Shown piece after piece: positions 62,652-64,000 of a stretch of 64,000 nucleotides of DNA. Numbering within the stretch: the stretch's first letter is position 1; every line of letters begins with the position of its first letter. This DNA comes from Azolla pinnata (Eukaryota > Streptophyta > Polypodiopsida > Salviniales > Salviniaceae): NCBI GenBank assembly GCA_037176905.1, contig JBBBWG010009002.1:26866-90865 (forward strand). Reading direction: 5' to 3'. A program made the translations under genes and the position numbers. Under the pieces are notes generated by a model, which did not search any database, had not been told where the DNA came from, and saw only the letters and a list, made by a program, of their open reading frames with translations.

Positions 62652-63799
62652 CTCCCCCTTGGGCGAATACCACGTTATGTCTCATTAAAACTCCTTCCAA
62701 AAACCCAATGGGAAAAATAATAGGAGAAAGAGTACATAGTATATGTTACTTATATTGTATTGTTGCCTCATTAAAACCTAAATGTGAGAAACTTCAAGGA
62801 AAACTCACTAATGAAAATGAGTACAATTACGAGCTAGTCTACAAGATAACTCTGTCAATCTTTGGGGCAATGTCAGGGTAGTGCTCCCCCTGGTTTGTGC
62901 ACATCTCTCATCCTTCTCATGCCAATACCTTGGACAAGCTTTTCAAAAATGCTAGTTGGCAAAGACTTAGTAAATAAATCTGCAAGATTTTCACTAGTCT
63001 TGGTGAGAGTTATCATAATTTCTCCTTTCTTTTGCAATTCATGCAGATAAAAGAATTTAGGCGATATATGCTTTGTAAGACTTGTTTTCACATATCCCAT
63101 TTGTATTTATGCAACACAAGCGAAATTATGTTCATAAATGATGGTTGGTGTAGAAGTTATATTCAGCCCACATGTATTCTGTACATAGTGTATAACTCTT
63201 CTCAACTATACAAATTCTTTAGTTGCTTCAAATAAAGTTATAATCTTTGAGTGGTTAGTTGATGTAGCCACCATCGTCTGTTTTGCTGATTTCCATGAGA
63301 TGGCCGTACCACCACAAAGAAACACATACCTAGTCTGTAACAATGCTTTGTGAGGGTTTGACAGATATCCAACATCTATGATATATCCCACTATGGTTAG
63401 GTCTTGATTTTTCTTAAAGAATAAACCAAGATCGATGCTAGTCCTATGCCTTTTGGTAAGAGTTGAACTGAATCTTGCTAGGAGATTAACAGCAAAAACA
63501 ATATCAGGTCTAGTACCATTCACAAGGTACATTAATGCTCCTATCGCGCTTAAATATGGACATTCAAGTCCTAATAAATTTTCATTATTTTCCCTTGGTC
63601 TAAATGGATCATTCTCTACAAGAAGAGATCTTACTACCATGGGAGTTCTAATTGGATATAAATCTTTCATATTAAATTTCTCAAATATTTTCTTGATATA
63701 TGTAGACTGGTGTAATAATATACCCTTAGGGGTATGTTCAAGCTGCAAGCCTATACAATATTGTGTCTTACCTAATTCTTTCAATAGGCTTCCTTTCAA
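62652..63799 (-). mobile_element. Ty1/copia retrotransposon, RT C-terminus and RNase H, degenerate
   Basis: Minus-strand coding sequence of a copia polyprotein end. 63799-63206 gives the C-terminal reverse transcriptase connection and RNase H start (LGKTQYCIGLQLEH, YLSAIGALMYLVNGTRPDI, ISWKSAKQTMVATSTNHSKI). It stops, and 63170-62873 gives the RNase H end with frameshift and an in-frame stop (KHISPKFFYLHELQKKGEI, NLADLFTKSLPTSIFEKLV). A stretch in the middle of the RNase H region is shortened. The element cannot be autonomous as it stands. Confidence 0.85.
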
Positions 63800-63831
63800 T
63801 AGACAACTAGAATAAGGAAGCCTATTGAAAG
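63778..63831. repeat. 18-bp perfect inverted repeat at the junction of two copia pieces
   Basis: CTTTCAATAGGCTTCCTT at 63778-63795 and its exact reverse complement at 63814-63831, with an 18-bp spacer. The minus-strand element ends here and the plus-strand element begins. Confidence 0.85.
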
Positions 63832-64000
63832 ATTAACGTACGAGAATTTTATTGCTCAACATTATTTATTTATGGCTAAGGTTAATGAATATACTGAGCC
63901 AACTGATTTTGAAGATGCTTCTTAGAAGCCAGAATGGAAAAATGCTATGAAGGAAGAAATTGATGCATTACAAAAAAATGATACATGGGAATTGGTGCCT
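63803..64000 (+). mobile_element. Ty1/copia reverse transcriptase N-terminus, leaves window
   Basis: Plus-strand frame typical of the region between integrase and reverse transcriptase of copia elements: RKPIERLTYENF, then EPTDFEDAS, then PEWKNAMKEEIDALQKNDTW and ELVP at the edge. One in-frame TAG at 63923-63925 (between AS and KPEW) marks it as decayed. It is oriented opposite to the piece on its left. Confidence 0.85.

Overview
The window is nuclear DNA of a flowering plant. The evidence is a set of land-plant genes with typical exon-intron structure, a block of Arabidopsis-type telomere repeat (TTTAGGG), telo-box motifs, Ty1/copia retroelement pieces and very abundant microsatellites. The GC-rich coding of the HSP90, WRKY and glutaredoxin genes beside AT-rich introns would fit a monocot or an early-diverging angiosperm, but I cannot place it further. 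Three runs of exactly 100 N mark scaffold joins. At one of them the same 77 bases stand on both sides, so that gap is probably false.

Layout, left to right. 0-4.2 kb: a split minus-strand gene of unknown function that I assembled from phase-consistent exons, with a decayed copia element in its large intron. 5.5-9.6 kb: a very long run of trinucleotide repeats (CAT/CAC, then GAA/GAT/GAC). 9.6-11.3 kb: a CC-type (ROXY) glutaredoxin whose fold is interrupted by a 63-residue Ser/Pro stretch. An as-1-like element and a TATA box lie upstream. 14.1-16.9 kb: an 11-exon GRIK/SnAK-type kinase (SnRK1-activating family). 18.9-25.6 kb: the mitochondrial 2-oxoglutarate dehydrogenase E1 gene, 8 exons, one intron of GC-AG type. 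27.2-29.5 kb: very-long-chain enoyl-CoA reductase. It is divergent from a single-exon SpoU-family RNA 2'-O-methyltransferase at 29.7-32.0 kb. 35.7-36.3 kb: a LEA_2 membrane protein without an identifiable last exon. 37.4-38.7 kb: a small three-exon protein of unknown function. 42.1-44.7 kb: a group IId WRKY factor with a WRKY-domain intron that is almost wholly CAT/CAC array. 45.75 kb: interstitial telomere repeat. 48.8-53.6 kb: the condensin II subunit CAP-G2, 5 exons. 57.5-60.0 kb: cytosolic HSP90, 4 exons, with a perfect heat-shock element. 62.3-64.0 kb: two copia pieces in opposite orientation, joined at an 18-bp inverted repeat.

The genes are ordinary housekeeping and regulatory plant genes and do not form a cluster or pathway. 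I found no CRISPR array, operon or other prokaryote-like system. What stands out is how far simple repeats have shaped the regulatory genes. A CAT array lies inside the glutaredoxin reading frame. Another fills the WRKY intron. A GATGAC-type array upstream of the glutaredoxin gene contains many TGACG half-sites, the core bound by TGA bZIP factors, which are known partners of CC-type glutaredoxins. All exon borders given were placed by eye from GT/AG signals, reading phase and recalled family patterns, not by transcript alignment.
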